Shown here one piece after another: positions 1-6,720 of a stretch of DNA of 7,090 bases. Under the pieces are notes generated by a model. It did no database searches. It had not been told where the DNA came from and saw only the letters and a list, made by a program, of their open reading frames with translations. The position numbers were made by a program, and so were the translations under genes. Where the stretch lies: the NCBI GenBank assembly GCA_003646305.1, contig QNFJ01000114.1:1-7090 (forward strand). The letters run 5' to 3'. Positions within the stretch are counted from its first letter, which is position 1. Every line of letters starts with the position of its first letter. Source of the DNA: Gammaproteobacteria bacterium (GTDB lineage: Bacteria > Pseudomonadota > Gammaproteobacteria > Methylococcales > UBA2780).

Positions 1-424
1 AAACAACTGAGTGAACCGCACCAATTCTGGCGCAGGCCAACATTGCCATCACACCTTGTGGAATCATTGGCATATAGATTAGAACGCGATCACCTTTCGT
101 GACACCTAGTCCTGCTAGAACACCAGCAAGTTTAGCCACTTCATCACGCAGTTCACTATAACTGTATGTTCTTTTGGTATCGGTAACAGGGCTGTCGTAA
201 ATTAAAGCAGCCTGTTCGCCTCGACCATTTTCGATGTGAACATCAAGAGCGTTATAACAGGTGTTGAGTTGAGCACCTTTAAACCAGCGATAGATGGGGG
301 CTTTTGAATCGTCGAGAACTGCGTCCCATTTCTTGTCCCAATGAACGGCTTCTGCCGCTTCTGCCCAGAATTCTTCTGGATTGTTAAGCGAACGGTCGTA
401 CATCTCCTGATAATTCTGTGCCAT
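1..424 (-). CDS. prpE: Propionyl-CoA synthetase (PrpE/ACSS3-type acyl-CoA ligase), N-terminal part
   Basis: Only the first 141 residues are present; the gene runs off the left edge (full-length relatives are about 630 residues). The family activates short-chain carboxylates (propionate, acetate) to acyl-CoA with ATP in the cytoplasm, through an acyl-adenylate. I translated it from ATG at 422-424. Residues 5-50 match the ACS N-terminal domain (EMYDRSLNNPEEFWAEAA, then W-D and YRWFKG), followed by LNTCYNALD at 53-61 and the start of the AMP-binding domain with GDRVLIYMPMIP and ACARIGAVHSVV at 130-141. From memory, the short N-terminus and the YNALD...ALIYDSPVT stretch fit PrpE/ACSS3 better than Acs, whose N-terminus is longer. 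The catalytic P-loop and the lysine lie outside the window, so substrate specificity is not settled. An AGGAGA Shine-Dalgarno at 432-437, 7 nt from the ATG, supports the start. Confidence 0.85.
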   Translation of the reverse strand, partial: MAQNYQEMYDRSLNNPEEFWAEAAEAVHWDKKWDAVLDDSKAPIYRWFKGAQLNTCYNALDVHIENGRGEQAALIYDSPVTDTKRTYSYSELRDEVAKLAGVLAGLGVTKGDRVLIYMPMIPQGVMAMLACARIGAVHSVV

Positions 425-516
425 CTGATTCTCTCCTAAGTGGTTGTTATTTTCGGTCAGTTATCATTATATTTGAGTGCCGAAATTAATTATATGCACG
501 TTCAATTGTGCCCTAT
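425..516 (-). promoter_or_regulatory. Gap upstream of the acyl-CoA ligase with RBS and possible promoter
   Basis: This 92-bp gap separates the metallo-hydrolase stop from the ligase start. On the minus strand it holds a strong AGGAGA ribosome site (432-437) and two perfect TATAAT hexamers (466-471 and 489-494). Neither has a good -35 at 16-18 bp, so a promoter is possible but unproven. No convincing terminator is visible. The ligase could be read through from the upstream operon or transcribed independently. Confidence 0.3.
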
Positions 517-1458
517 TTACTCTCTGCTTTCAAGCCAGACCTGCAGCCCTTGAGCGTTAAGGTCTATGTCGATTTTGAGGATTTCGAGAGCCTCTTTTTT
601 TGTGGTTGGGCTCTTTTGTTTTTCAAGCTGTGCCAGCATTGAATTTTCCAGTCCATGAACGATATTTTGATACAGGTTTTCTTTGTCGGCAGCTTCTGCA
701 AGGCCGGTATATTCATCGATGCGTGCGCGGAGTTGAGTAACCAGTTCCAGGGGGTTTTCGACCATACAAAAGTGGGTTAAATAGATCCGTTTTGGTTTTA
801 ATGCCATCATTTTATCAAGCGAGTGATGCCATGCTACCGGGTCGAACTGTACAGGCGTTGTGGGCGGGAAGATAAAAGGCCCTTCAGGACCATCGAATTC
901 CCGGTAAGAGAGCCCAAAGGTATCGCCGCTGAAGATTCCCTCGCTCAATGCATCATAAATACAGAAATGGTGCCTTGCATGACCGGGTGTGTCGATAAAA
1001 AGTAGTTCCCGACCGTTGAGGGAAAGTTTGAAATTATCCCCTGCCTCAATTACTCGCTCAGCTGGAACAGCAACTAATTCCCCGTAGAGTTTATCGAAGG
1101 CTTCCTCACCGTAAACCACTTTTGCGCCAGCAACCAGCTTAGTTGGGTCGATCATATGGCGCGCACCGCGGGGGTGAATCACCAGCTTTGCATTGGGTAA
1201 TGCCTCTATTAGCGTCCCAGCACCACCCGCGTGATCGAGGTGAACATGTGTCGGGATAATATACTCAACATCTTCTCGGGTGAGCCCTTTTTCGGCGAGC
1301 AAATCGAGTAGACGGGGTGTTGTGTAAGTCGTCCCAGTATCGATAAAAGCTGCTTTGCCATTGTGTTCAATGAGGTAACAGGAGGCCACCCCTGGGCGAA
1401 CATAGAGAGTGTCGATGCAAGTGATACCGTGGCCGAGCTCGAAAATAAGTTGTGTCAT
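517..1458 (-). CDS. MBL-fold metallo-hydrolase (ST1585-like)
   Basis: A 313-residue cytoplasmic metallo-beta-lactamase-fold protein without a signal peptide. The dinuclear metal site is complete: HxHxDH at 71-76 (THVHLDHAGGAG), a further His at 160 in DTPGHARHH, the bridging Asp at 179 in FSGDTFG, and His 229 in LTHF. The N-terminal strand-rich part with FIDTGTT (38-44) is typical of the fold. From memory, the overall pattern resembles the ST1585-like branch (cd07726), whose substrates are largely unknown; members of the wider superfamily cleave thioesters, lactones, phosphodiesters or persulfides. Residues from about 230 form a helical C-terminal extension after the core. The ATG at 1456-1458 fits the start of the fold, but the Shine-Dalgarno is weak (GAGCAG close to the start). 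It lies 52 nt downstream of the outer-membrane barrel gene on the same strand, so co-transcription is plausible. I cannot assign a substrate. It lacks hints that would make it a specific ETHE1-type sulfur dioxygenase. Confidence 0.88.
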   Translation of the reverse strand: MTQLIFELGHGITCIDTLYVRPGVASCYLIEHNGKAAFIDTGTTYTTPRLLDLLAEKGLTREDVEYIIPTHVHLDHAGGAGTLIEALPNAKLVIHPRGARHMIDPTKLVAGAKVVYGEEAFDKLYGELVAVPAERVIEAGDNFKLSLNGRELLFIDTPGHARHHFCIYDALSEGIFSGDTFGLSYREFDGPEGPFIFPPTTPVQFDPVAWHHSLDKMMALKPKRIYLTHFCMVENPLELVTQLRARIDEYTGLAEAADKENLYQNIVHGLENSMLAQLEKQKSPTTKKEALEILKIDIDLNAQGLQVWLESRE

Positions 1459-1461
1459 GGT

Positions 1462-1486
1462 GCTGCTCTAAATTAAGTAAAGCAGC
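1462..1486 (-). promoter_or_regulatory. Inverted repeat covering the metallo-hydrolase ribosome site
   Basis: GCTGCT (1462-1467) and AGCAGC (1481-1486) form a perfect 6-bp stem with a 13-nt AT-rich loop. In the minus-strand transcript the second arm ends 3 nt before the ATG and contains the only Shine-Dalgarno-like bases. No U-run follows, so it is not a standard intrinsic terminator. It could limit translation initiation of the metallo-hydrolase, or be a chance pairing. Confidence 0.3.
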
Positions 1487-1510
1487 GATTCTACCCTGAA
1501 CGATGTAAAA

Positions 1511-2920
1511 TCAGAAACCGTAACGAATGGATGCAAACAGGTTGTTGTTTTGCTTGAATTGCCCGAAAAAAGTGTAGTCCTGCTTACCGATAAAGAAGTT
1601 CCCGCCGGCTTCTGCTGTCCAGTGATCGTCAATTTTATAATTTACTTTGGGTCGCAAGTAAGCGTCATTATCAGACGGTGAATAAAATACAAACAGTGAC
1701 CACTGGAGATTTTGGTTGAGGGTGAGCCAGGTTAACCGTGTAGTCAACAGGTGGCGATATTCATCGCGCGAGTGGCTGCCGATCGGCAAGGTATCACGAT
1801 AATTGTCATAATCCATTAACCATTCAAGGTAGTACTGAATGCCCATGGTAAGGTCTTTGATTAATTCTTGTTCGTAGCCCGCAAGAAATCGAAATTCACT
1901 GTTATTGATTAAGGGGTCATCACCGCTGCTGTCTTCTTTTGAGTCGTAATAACCCATCTCGATGTTAGCAATTCCTTTTGATAGCGGGCCGCGGGCGCTT
2001 GCACCATAAACAGCCAGTTCCGGGAAAGTTGCAAGTCCCGTTGTCATGTCAAACCCGCCGGGACTTTTCCAGTAACCGTCATAGCCATAAACTGCTAGCT
2101 CGTAAGCACCGACAGTTTGGTAGATGCGTACTGAAACCTCGGAGCCGTCAGGTTGATCGGTTTCTATCACGGCATTTTGACCAGAAATTTCCCCCATGAC
2201 GGGGTTGTAATATGAAATCCTCCGGCCATCGATATAACGATCGGCATCAAACTTAGGATTGATAATCAGGTCAATGTTGGCGACGGAGGTAAAAAAAGAA
2301 GTTTTGATCGCATCGGAAGGAGCTTTTAAATATTCCTCGTCACGGCCAATAAAAAATGAATTCCAGTCCTTTGAGAACATGTCATTAATGAACAGTAGAT
2401 CACCCGTTCCCCAGGTGAGAATCTGTCGGCCCAGTTTAATATCCAGAAGATCGACTGGGCTGAATTCGACATTGGCTTCTCGCAGGTCAAGCCAGCCAGT
2501 TCCCTGTTCGAGGTCGATATGGCGATCACGGTCTACGGTATCGTAAAGTAGGTCGGTAGTCAGGTTGGCCGTGAAGTGTTCGAACTCTTTTTGCATTTCC
2601 AGCTGGAGTCGAGTTTCACCGATAGAGGTTCCTCTTTCGTAGGGATCAGACTGAGTGCGGTGACCACCGCGAGCCTCCCAAAAGCCATTGATGGAGAAGG
2701 GCATCTCGCTATCATCTGTATTTGAAAAGGCGTCACTAGTTGAGCTTTCGTTTGAGAGGCCAGCGGGTAGCGATGGGGCGCTAGTCAGGCCGGCCGGCAT
2801 TTCGGGCGAGTTATTGCTGCCAGATGAAAGTCCAGATGGTAGAGCTGGTGGCGCCGCCTGAATGGGCGAGGCCAGTGGCACAGCGATAAGGATAGTTAAA
2901 AGCGCACTCTTTCGTATCAT
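1511..2920 (-). CDS. Outer-membrane beta-barrel protein, DUF1302/porin-like
   Basis: A predicted outer-membrane beta-barrel of 469 residues from ATG 2918-2920. An in-frame TTG at 2945-2947 would give 478. I prefer the ATG: it begins a compact signal peptide (MIRKSALLTILIAVPLASPIQA, split here as a basic n-region, a hydrophobic core, then Ala-x-Ala-like cleavage near residue 22), an AGG lies 9 nt upstream, and the TTG has no Shine-Dalgarno. After cleavage comes a Pro/Ser/Gly-rich linker with three PxGL repeats (about 27-55). Alternating amphipathic strands follow to the end, including LDIKLGRQILTWGTGDLLF near 160-177, and a terminal aromatic Phe in SIRYGF, the usual BAM recognition signature. 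The GRQ-x-x-x-WG-x-GD element recalls DUF1302 and related porin-like exporters, but the family name is from memory. It is the third gene of the export-like operon and would provide its outer-membrane component. Confidence 0.75.
   Translation of the reverse strand: MIRKSALLTILIAVPLASPIQAAPPALPSGLSSGSNNSPEMPAGLTSAPSLPAGLSNESSTSDAFSNTDDSEMPFSINGFWEARGGHRTQSDPYERGTSIGETRLQLEMQKEFEHFTANLTTDLLYDTVDRDRHIDLEQGTGWLDLREANVEFSPVDLLDIKLGRQILTWGTGDLLFINDMFSKDWNSFFIGRDEEYLKAPSDAIKTSFFTSVANIDLIINPKFDADRYIDGRRISYYNPVMGEISGQNAVIETDQPDGSEVSVRIYQTVGAYELAVYGYDGYWKSPGGFDMTTGLATFPELAVYGASARGPLSKGIANIEMGYYDSKEDSSGDDPLINNSEFRFLAGYEQELIKDLTMGIQYYLEWLMDYDNYRDTLPIGSHSRDEYRHLLTTRLTWLTLNQNLQWSLFVFYSPSDNDAYLRPKVNYKIDDHWTAEAGGNFFIGKQDYTFFGQFKQNNNLFASIRYGF
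2756..2842 (-). repeat. Three PxGL peptide repeats in the barrel protein linker
   Basis: Just after the signal peptide the protein carries LPSGL, MPAGL and LPAGL, spaced 14 and then 10 residues apart, in a Ser/Asn/Pro-rich stretch. This would lie on the periplasmic side ahead of the first strand. It looks like a flexible tether or a short partner-binding repeat; no function can be assigned. Confidence 0.55.
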
Positions 2921-2958
2921 TAAAGTTAACCTGGGTTTTACACTCAAGGGATCTGCGG

Positions 2959-3789
2959 TTAACGTAAATATTTCTTAGGTGCTTTGCGCAGAAAACGCTC
3001 TGTATAAATTTCTTTAGGTAGTCCTAAATTGTAACTAACTTTGCTGTACTCCATCAGCGTTGTGCTTTTTGTTTTCAGGTTTTCCATGCTGGATTTTGTA
3101 ACCGTTGGGAACCCTTCAATGGTATCAACTTTGAGGGTTTTGTTGGTCCGATACAGTACGCCATTTTTGTCGTAGTATTCGGTCTGAATGGGCAGGAAAG
3201 TCTCTTTGTGGATATACATGGTGTAATAAGAGAATTCGACTAAATCAGGGTTAACGGGGGTGTTTTTGATGACGTAGTAGTTGTCATCGGTGCTAACCAG
3301 TTCATGGTGATCGTCTTCAAGATTACGGCCTGAGACATCCTCGTAATAGAAGTCAGAGCCGACAAAACTGGTCCGCTTGTCCGAAGAGGCGATCCGTTTA
3401 ACGAGATCCAGTGCAGGAAGATAGAGCCAACGGTCATCATTGCCACCGGGGTGTTTCCAGACCATGAAGACCATTTTATTCACATCAGCGGGGCGACTGA
3501 AATAGACGTACATTTTCTGGTCGCCTTTGTAGGCGTTGTTTTCTAGTGAATCGGTTTGAGGCTCATCGGTTCTTAAAATGACAAACTGGCGTGAGCGCTC
3601 GCGCCCTTGCTCGTCAGTGATGGTCATCTTTACCTTGGCTTTACCATCTTGCCCTTGATAATAGGCAACATAATTGGTTCGATTCACAATCTCATCAGCC
3701 GTAGGTGCTGCGATGGCGCCGTTTGTTGCAGTGAGTATTCCTACGCTCAGAAGCGCTGTTGTTAATCTGTTCCGGACTGTTTTTTTCAT
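2959..3789 (-). CDS. Periplasmic LolA-like outer membrane lipoprotein-sorting protein
   Basis: A 276-residue protein with a clear Sec signal peptide: basic MKKTVRNR, a hydrophobic stretch to about 26, and cleavage near AIA-AP (27-28). The mature part matches the LolA-like family (PF17131, by recollection), with RWLYLPALDLVKRI at 120-133, the hallmark SFVGSDFYYEDV at 141-152, and a C-terminal YTERFLRK near 262. Such proteins have the open beta-sheet fold of LolA/LolB, which shields acyl chains or other hydrophobic ligands in the periplasm. It is distinct from true LolA, being longer and encoded beside an RND transporter. Its ATG overlaps the transporter stop by 1 nt (TAATG), and an AGAGGAT ribosome site (3795-3801) sits inside the transporter's last codons, so the two are likely translationally coupled. 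I infer that it carries substrate between the inner-membrane transporter and the outer-membrane barrel. The ligand is unknown, and the database name does not prove lipoprotein sorting. Confidence 0.87.
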   Translation of the reverse strand: MKKTVRNRLTTALLSVGILTATNGAIAAPTADEIVNRTNYVAYYQGQDGKAKVKMTITDEQGRERSRQFVILRTDEPQTDSLENNAYKGDQKMYVYFSRPADVNKMVFMVWKHPGGNDDRWLYLPALDLVKRIASSDKRTSFVGSDFYYEDVSGRNLEDDHHELVSTDDNYYVIKNTPVNPDLVEFSYYTMYIHKETFLPIQTEYYDKNGVLYRTNKTLKVDTIEGFPTVTKSSMENLKTKSTTLMEYSKVSYNLGLPKEIYTERFLRKAPKKYLR

Positions 3790-6512
3790 TATTTATCCTC
3801 TGTTATTCCTTTGGCCTGTAGACCGGGGAAAAGAAAGCGCTCAAGCAGTGTAATCATAGCAGGCAGGATCATCAATGATGCGATGCCTGCTAAAAAGAGA
3901 ATAGCAGCGATAAAGATACCGACAGTTTGATAGGGAACCAAAGGGGCTGCGAGTAATGGGAGGAAGCCAAAGCCGACAACAATGACATTGCGACTAATAG
4001 CGCGAGCGGGTTCTCCAAACATTGGACCGACTGAGGCTTTCCACGAGCCGATTTTATTGACGGTTTCACGTGAGCGGGCAAGAAAATGGATAGCATAATC
4101 GACAGCAAGCCCCAGGCTGAGTGCGCTGAGAATCGCGACGGGCATATCGTAATCTTTACCAATCAAGCCGATAACACCATAGATTAAGCCGACGGTGACG
4201 GTGAGAGGAATCATCGCAAGAAGACCCCAGAGCAGTGATCGGAAGAGGATCGTCATCATGATCAGAACCACTAGAAAGCTGCCAGCAAAGGATTCAATCA
4301 TGCCGTTAACCATTTTTTCCTGCCAAGCGACATTAATATGGGTTAGCCCAAACCAATTGGCTTCAATGCCCATTGGCGGTGGGTTTTTCTTCATCCAGGC
4401 TGCCAGTGACTCCTCAACGAATGACATGTCCTGGTTATCACCACTTTTAAGTTGCAACCAAAGACTGCTCTTACGGTAGTCCGGGGTGACAAAATGCCAG
4501 AGATCCTGCGGGCGATGGCTATTCTGGTAAGTGATTAATGTCTGTGCCACAGCGTTTGAAGTTTCAGGTATACGGAACTCTTTTTCATCACCTAGAAGCA
4601 GTTCTCGGTGCACTGTTTTGACAACGTCTGTAAGCGAATTGGCTTTGCCGACCGCATCAAGACTGGTCAGGTAGGTTTGCATTTCTGCCATATATTCAAG
4701 TAGTTCTGGCTGCTTGAACAGCTCACTCCGTTGGCGTTCGCTGTCAATAAAAAGTTGCGCTTGATCCCATGCGTCAAACTCATCATCGGGCGCATTGTCG
4801 AGTTGCTCATTCAGGTAAAGCGAAAGAAGACTGGCTTGTTTGGCGGGGGAGTCAGGAACCGTATTGCTGATTTGCTGGATTTTCTCTGCGAGTTGAGTAA
4901 AAACCAGTTCGACGCTGGGAACCTCTTCTGCTGAGAGTTTTGTAATTTTACGTTCCATGCGAACAAGTTGATCTTTGCTTTCGCTGTTGTTGGCCGTGTA
5001 GGCGGCAGCTTGTTCCAGTTCTAAATAGGCCATATAGGTGCCCGCAAAGTGTTTGTTCATCACTCTATCGGCAATACGGATTGAATGGTCGGGACCAAAC
5101 CATTTAATGGGGTTGTCGTTGATATTGATTTTGCTAATGCCATAGCCAGCAACACCGGTGGCAACCAGTGCCATAACCAGAATAAGGCGAAACTGTTTGT
5201 AGATCCCATTGCCTGCAAATTTGAGAAAGCGGCCCATTGCGGTTCGTTCTTCCTTCTCTTCGTTGCCCCCACCATGATTAGCGAAAGCCGCCAGTTTTTC
5301 CTCCGGGATAAACATGATGAAGGCTGGAATAAATGTGATTGTCCAGAACCAGGCAAAGAAAACACCAATGGCCACAAAGATACCGAACACCTGCACGGGT
5401 GGAATAGGTGTCAACGCAAGTGAAGCGAAACCGGCGATTGTTGTGAGTGTTGTAAAAAGCATTGGTGCAAATAGTGTTTTCATCACCTCAATCAAAGTTT
5501 TGCGGCGATCCTTTATTTTTGGGTAGCGATCAAAAAAATCAGAGAGTATGTGGATGGCATCGAGAACCGCAATAGGCATGATGAAGATCGGGATCATCGA
5601 GCTCATGATGTGAATGGTATTGCCGGAAATAATCAGCAGTCCCATTGTGGTCAGGGCGCAGACCATTGCAATAATCATTGGAGAGACAACAAAGATAAGC
5701 TTTTTGAAGAACCACCATAGTAGAAGGAAAATAACCAGCATCGCCAGAGGAGCAGAGATGGCCATTTGGTAAAACATCTCGACCCCAAATGTATCTTCAG
5801 CAACGGGCAGGCCGGTAATGTAATAAGACTCTTCTGTTTCACCCCATTCATCAATTTTATTGAGTAGCGCTTCGCGAACCTCGTAGCTAAGGTGCTTGTC
5901 TGTAAGTGGTAAATAAAGTGCTATTGCCTTGCCATCCTCACTGACAAGTGTTCCTTTTAGAAAAGGGATGTTCATTGCGCGATCTCTGACTGCAAGCGCT
6001 TCTGTTTGAGTTGTAGGCGGCTCTGGCATTAGCCAGCTGAATTTGACTGAGCCGAGTCCGCCCTGTTCGATATTTTCAACGGTGGAGGGGGCGATCATAT
6101 CCACTTCAACAACACCCGCCTGTAGTTCTGGATTTTCTTTGTCAGGCCATGAGAGTGTTTTGGCAAATTCGGTTAACTCAAAAACACGGCTGAGGGTTTC
6201 TGGCGTATAAACACCATTATCGGTTTTGTCATTAACGACGCCAACGACGACGATATCATTGAGCGAAAACTCTTTTTTCATGCGGTTATGAAAAAGGCGT
6301 ACCGGCTCATCTGGCGAGAGCATATTTTCTGGGTCGGTATCGACGGTCAGAGGTTCGAGTGAGCTAAATGTCTTTGGCCAGATAGAGGGCAAAACAGCCA
6401 ACATGATGATGAGTAGAGTCGAGATCCACATCATACGGCTAATAGTATTGGGCTTATTTACGGCGAACTTGATAAGTGGATTGACGTCGCTGTTGTCGCT
6501 TGGTGAGGTCAT
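3789..6512 (-). CDS. RND/MMPL-superfamily transporter (COG1033-type exporter)
   Basis: A 907-residue inner-membrane protein with the duplicated RND layout: one membrane segment at about 27-45, a first periplasmic domain (49-246), five segments (250-402), a cytoplasmic linker (403-438), a segment at 440-459, a second periplasmic domain (460-736), and five segments (738-890), 12 in all. Family signatures include DTDPENMLSPDEPV (58-71), PIAVLDAIHILSDFFDRY (313-330) and, in the second half, LGLAVDYAIHFLARSRE (800-816). Asp318 and Asp805 are candidate proton-relay acids. The lack of a neighbouring membrane-fusion protein or TolC, and the size, place it with COG1033/MMPL/HpnN-like lipid exporters rather than AcrB-type drug pumps. 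It heads the operon and is followed without a gap by the LolA-like gene. The second loop seems enlarged by a helical stretch at about 501-600. The start at 6510-6512 has only a weak upstream ribosome site. The substrate is unknown; hydrophobic lipids, sterol- or hopanoid-like compounds are reasonable guesses. Confidence 0.92.
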   Translation of the reverse strand: MTSPSDNSDVNPLIKFAVNKPNTISRMMWISTLLIIMLAVLPSIWPKTFSSLEPLTVDTDPENMLSPDEPVRLFHNRMKKEFSLNDIVVVGVVNDKTDNGVYTPETLSRVFELTEFAKTLSWPDKENPELQAGVVEVDMIAPSTVENIEQGGLGSVKFSWLMPEPPTTQTEALAVRDRAMNIPFLKGTLVSEDGKAIALYLPLTDKHLSYEVREALLNKIDEWGETEESYYITGLPVAEDTFGVEMFYQMAISAPLAMLVIFLLLWWFFKKLIFVVSPMIIAMVCALTTMGLLIISGNTIHIMSSMIPIFIMPIAVLDAIHILSDFFDRYPKIKDRRKTLIEVMKTLFAPMLFTTLTTIAGFASLALTPIPPVQVFGIFVAIGVFFAWFWTITFIPAFIMFIPEEKLAAFANHGGGNEEKEERTAMGRFLKFAGNGIYKQFRLILVMALVATGVAGYGISKININDNPIKWFGPDHSIRIADRVMNKHFAGTYMAYLELEQAAAYTANNSESKDQLVRMERKITKLSAEEVPSVELVFTQLAEKIQQISNTVPDSPAKQASLLSLYLNEQLDNAPDDEFDAWDQAQLFIDSERQRSELFKQPELLEYMAEMQTYLTSLDAVGKANSLTDVVKTVHRELLLGDEKEFRIPETSNAVAQTLITYQNSHRPQDLWHFVTPDYRKSSLWLQLKSGDNQDMSFVEESLAAWMKKNPPPMGIEANWFGLTHINVAWQEKMVNGMIESFAGSFLVVLIMMTILFRSLLWGLLAMIPLTVTVGLIYGVIGLIGKDYDMPVAILSALSLGLAVDYAIHFLARSRETVNKIGSWKASVGPMFGEPARAISRNVIVVGFGFLPLLAAPLVPYQTVGIFIAAILFLAGIASLMILPAMITLLERFLFPGLQAKGITEDK

Positions 6513-6568
6513 CTTTGCTACTGTCCCTTTGTGGTTTTTGTTCTAAAAAAGCCGATCCATATAACCGT

Positions 6569-6598
6569 TTGAAATATGGGTATATTTGTTTGCATAAT
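6569..6598 (+). promoter_or_regulatory. sqr: Candidate sigma70 promoter P1 for sqr
   Basis: TTGAAA (6569-6574) and CATAAT (6593-6598) are separated by 18 bp, each one mismatch or so from consensus. Transcription would begin near 6605, inside the TTAGCA-TT-TGCTAA dyad, giving a leader of about 170 nt. The AAATAT-N4-ATATTT dyad lies mostly in the spacer. Confidence 0.35.
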
Positions 6599-6624
6599 TT
6601 AGCATTTGCTAATATGATTCGCAA
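6596..6624 (-). promoter_or_regulatory. Candidate promoter for the RND operon
   Basis: On the minus strand TTGCGA (6619-6624) and TAAATT (6596-6601) are 17 bp apart, with a TGC extended -10 just before the TAAATT. The start point would fall near 6589, about 77 nt ahead of the transporter ATG. The dyad at 6599-6612 occupies the spacer and touches the -10, a position suited to repression. Confidence 0.35.
6599..6612. promoter_or_regulatory. Operator-like palindrome TTAGCA-TT-TGCTAA
   Basis: A perfect 6-2-6 dyad between the divergent genes. It overlaps the predicted start site of sqr P1 and the -35/-10 spacer of the RND operon promoter, so one bound dimer could affect both. The cognate regulator is not in the window and no known consensus is matched with confidence. 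Confidence 0.4.
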
Positions 6625-6686
6625 ATCGAAAAAACATTGTTTTTATAGCTAATAGATTACTTCAATATGTATTTGGAGCGGTAAAA

Positions 6687-6714
6687 TTGAAAAGCTCGAT
6701 GTTATTTACATAAT
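6687..6714 (+). promoter_or_regulatory. sqr: Candidate sigma70 promoter P2 for sqr
   Basis: TTGAAA (6687-6692) and CATAAT (6709-6714) are 16 bp apart, the same two hexamers as P1. The start would be near 6721, giving a leader of about 55 nt. This is the more economical promoter for sqr. Confidence 0.4.
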
Positions 6715-6720
6715 AAATAA

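Noticed and set aside
496..511. GCAC/GTGC hairpin after the metallo-hydrolase as an intrinsic terminator
   Set aside because: The stem is only 4 bp with an 8-nt loop and no clean U-run follows on the minus strand.
823..1005. Plus-strand open frame of 60 codons within the metallo-hydrolase
   Set aside because: It is antisense to a gene with complete metal-binding motifs, has no recognisable domain, and is best explained as a shadow frame.
517..1458. Assignment of the metallo-hydrolase as a persulfide dioxygenase (ETHE1 type), suggested by the nearby sqr
   Set aside because: The protein has the ordinary dinuclear HxHxDH/His/Asp/His site and a C-terminal extension that fit ST1585-like hydrolases better; it is also in the opposite transcription unit from sqr.
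5060..5423. Overlapping open frames of 105-112 codons on both strands inside the transporter gene
   Set aside because: They lie wholly within a well-supported RND coding region in other frames and show no family motifs; chance open frames.
3789..6512. AcrB-type multidrug efflux pump
   Set aside because: The protein is about 130 residues shorter than AcrB, has COG1033/MMPL signatures, and has no membrane-fusion protein or TolC homologue beside it.
6572..6587. GGGTAT within the 6572-6587 dyad as a CsoR/CstR-type persulfide-sensor operator
   Set aside because: Only one half-site is present; the matching ATACCC half at the right spacing is missing.
6577..6593. Possible sigma54 (-24/-12) promoter, as used by FisR-type sulfide regulators, at the GGG...TTTGC stretch
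   Set aside because: The GG and GC elements are separated by 11 nt instead of 10, and the rest of the -24 element does not match, so it is not a credible sigma54 site.
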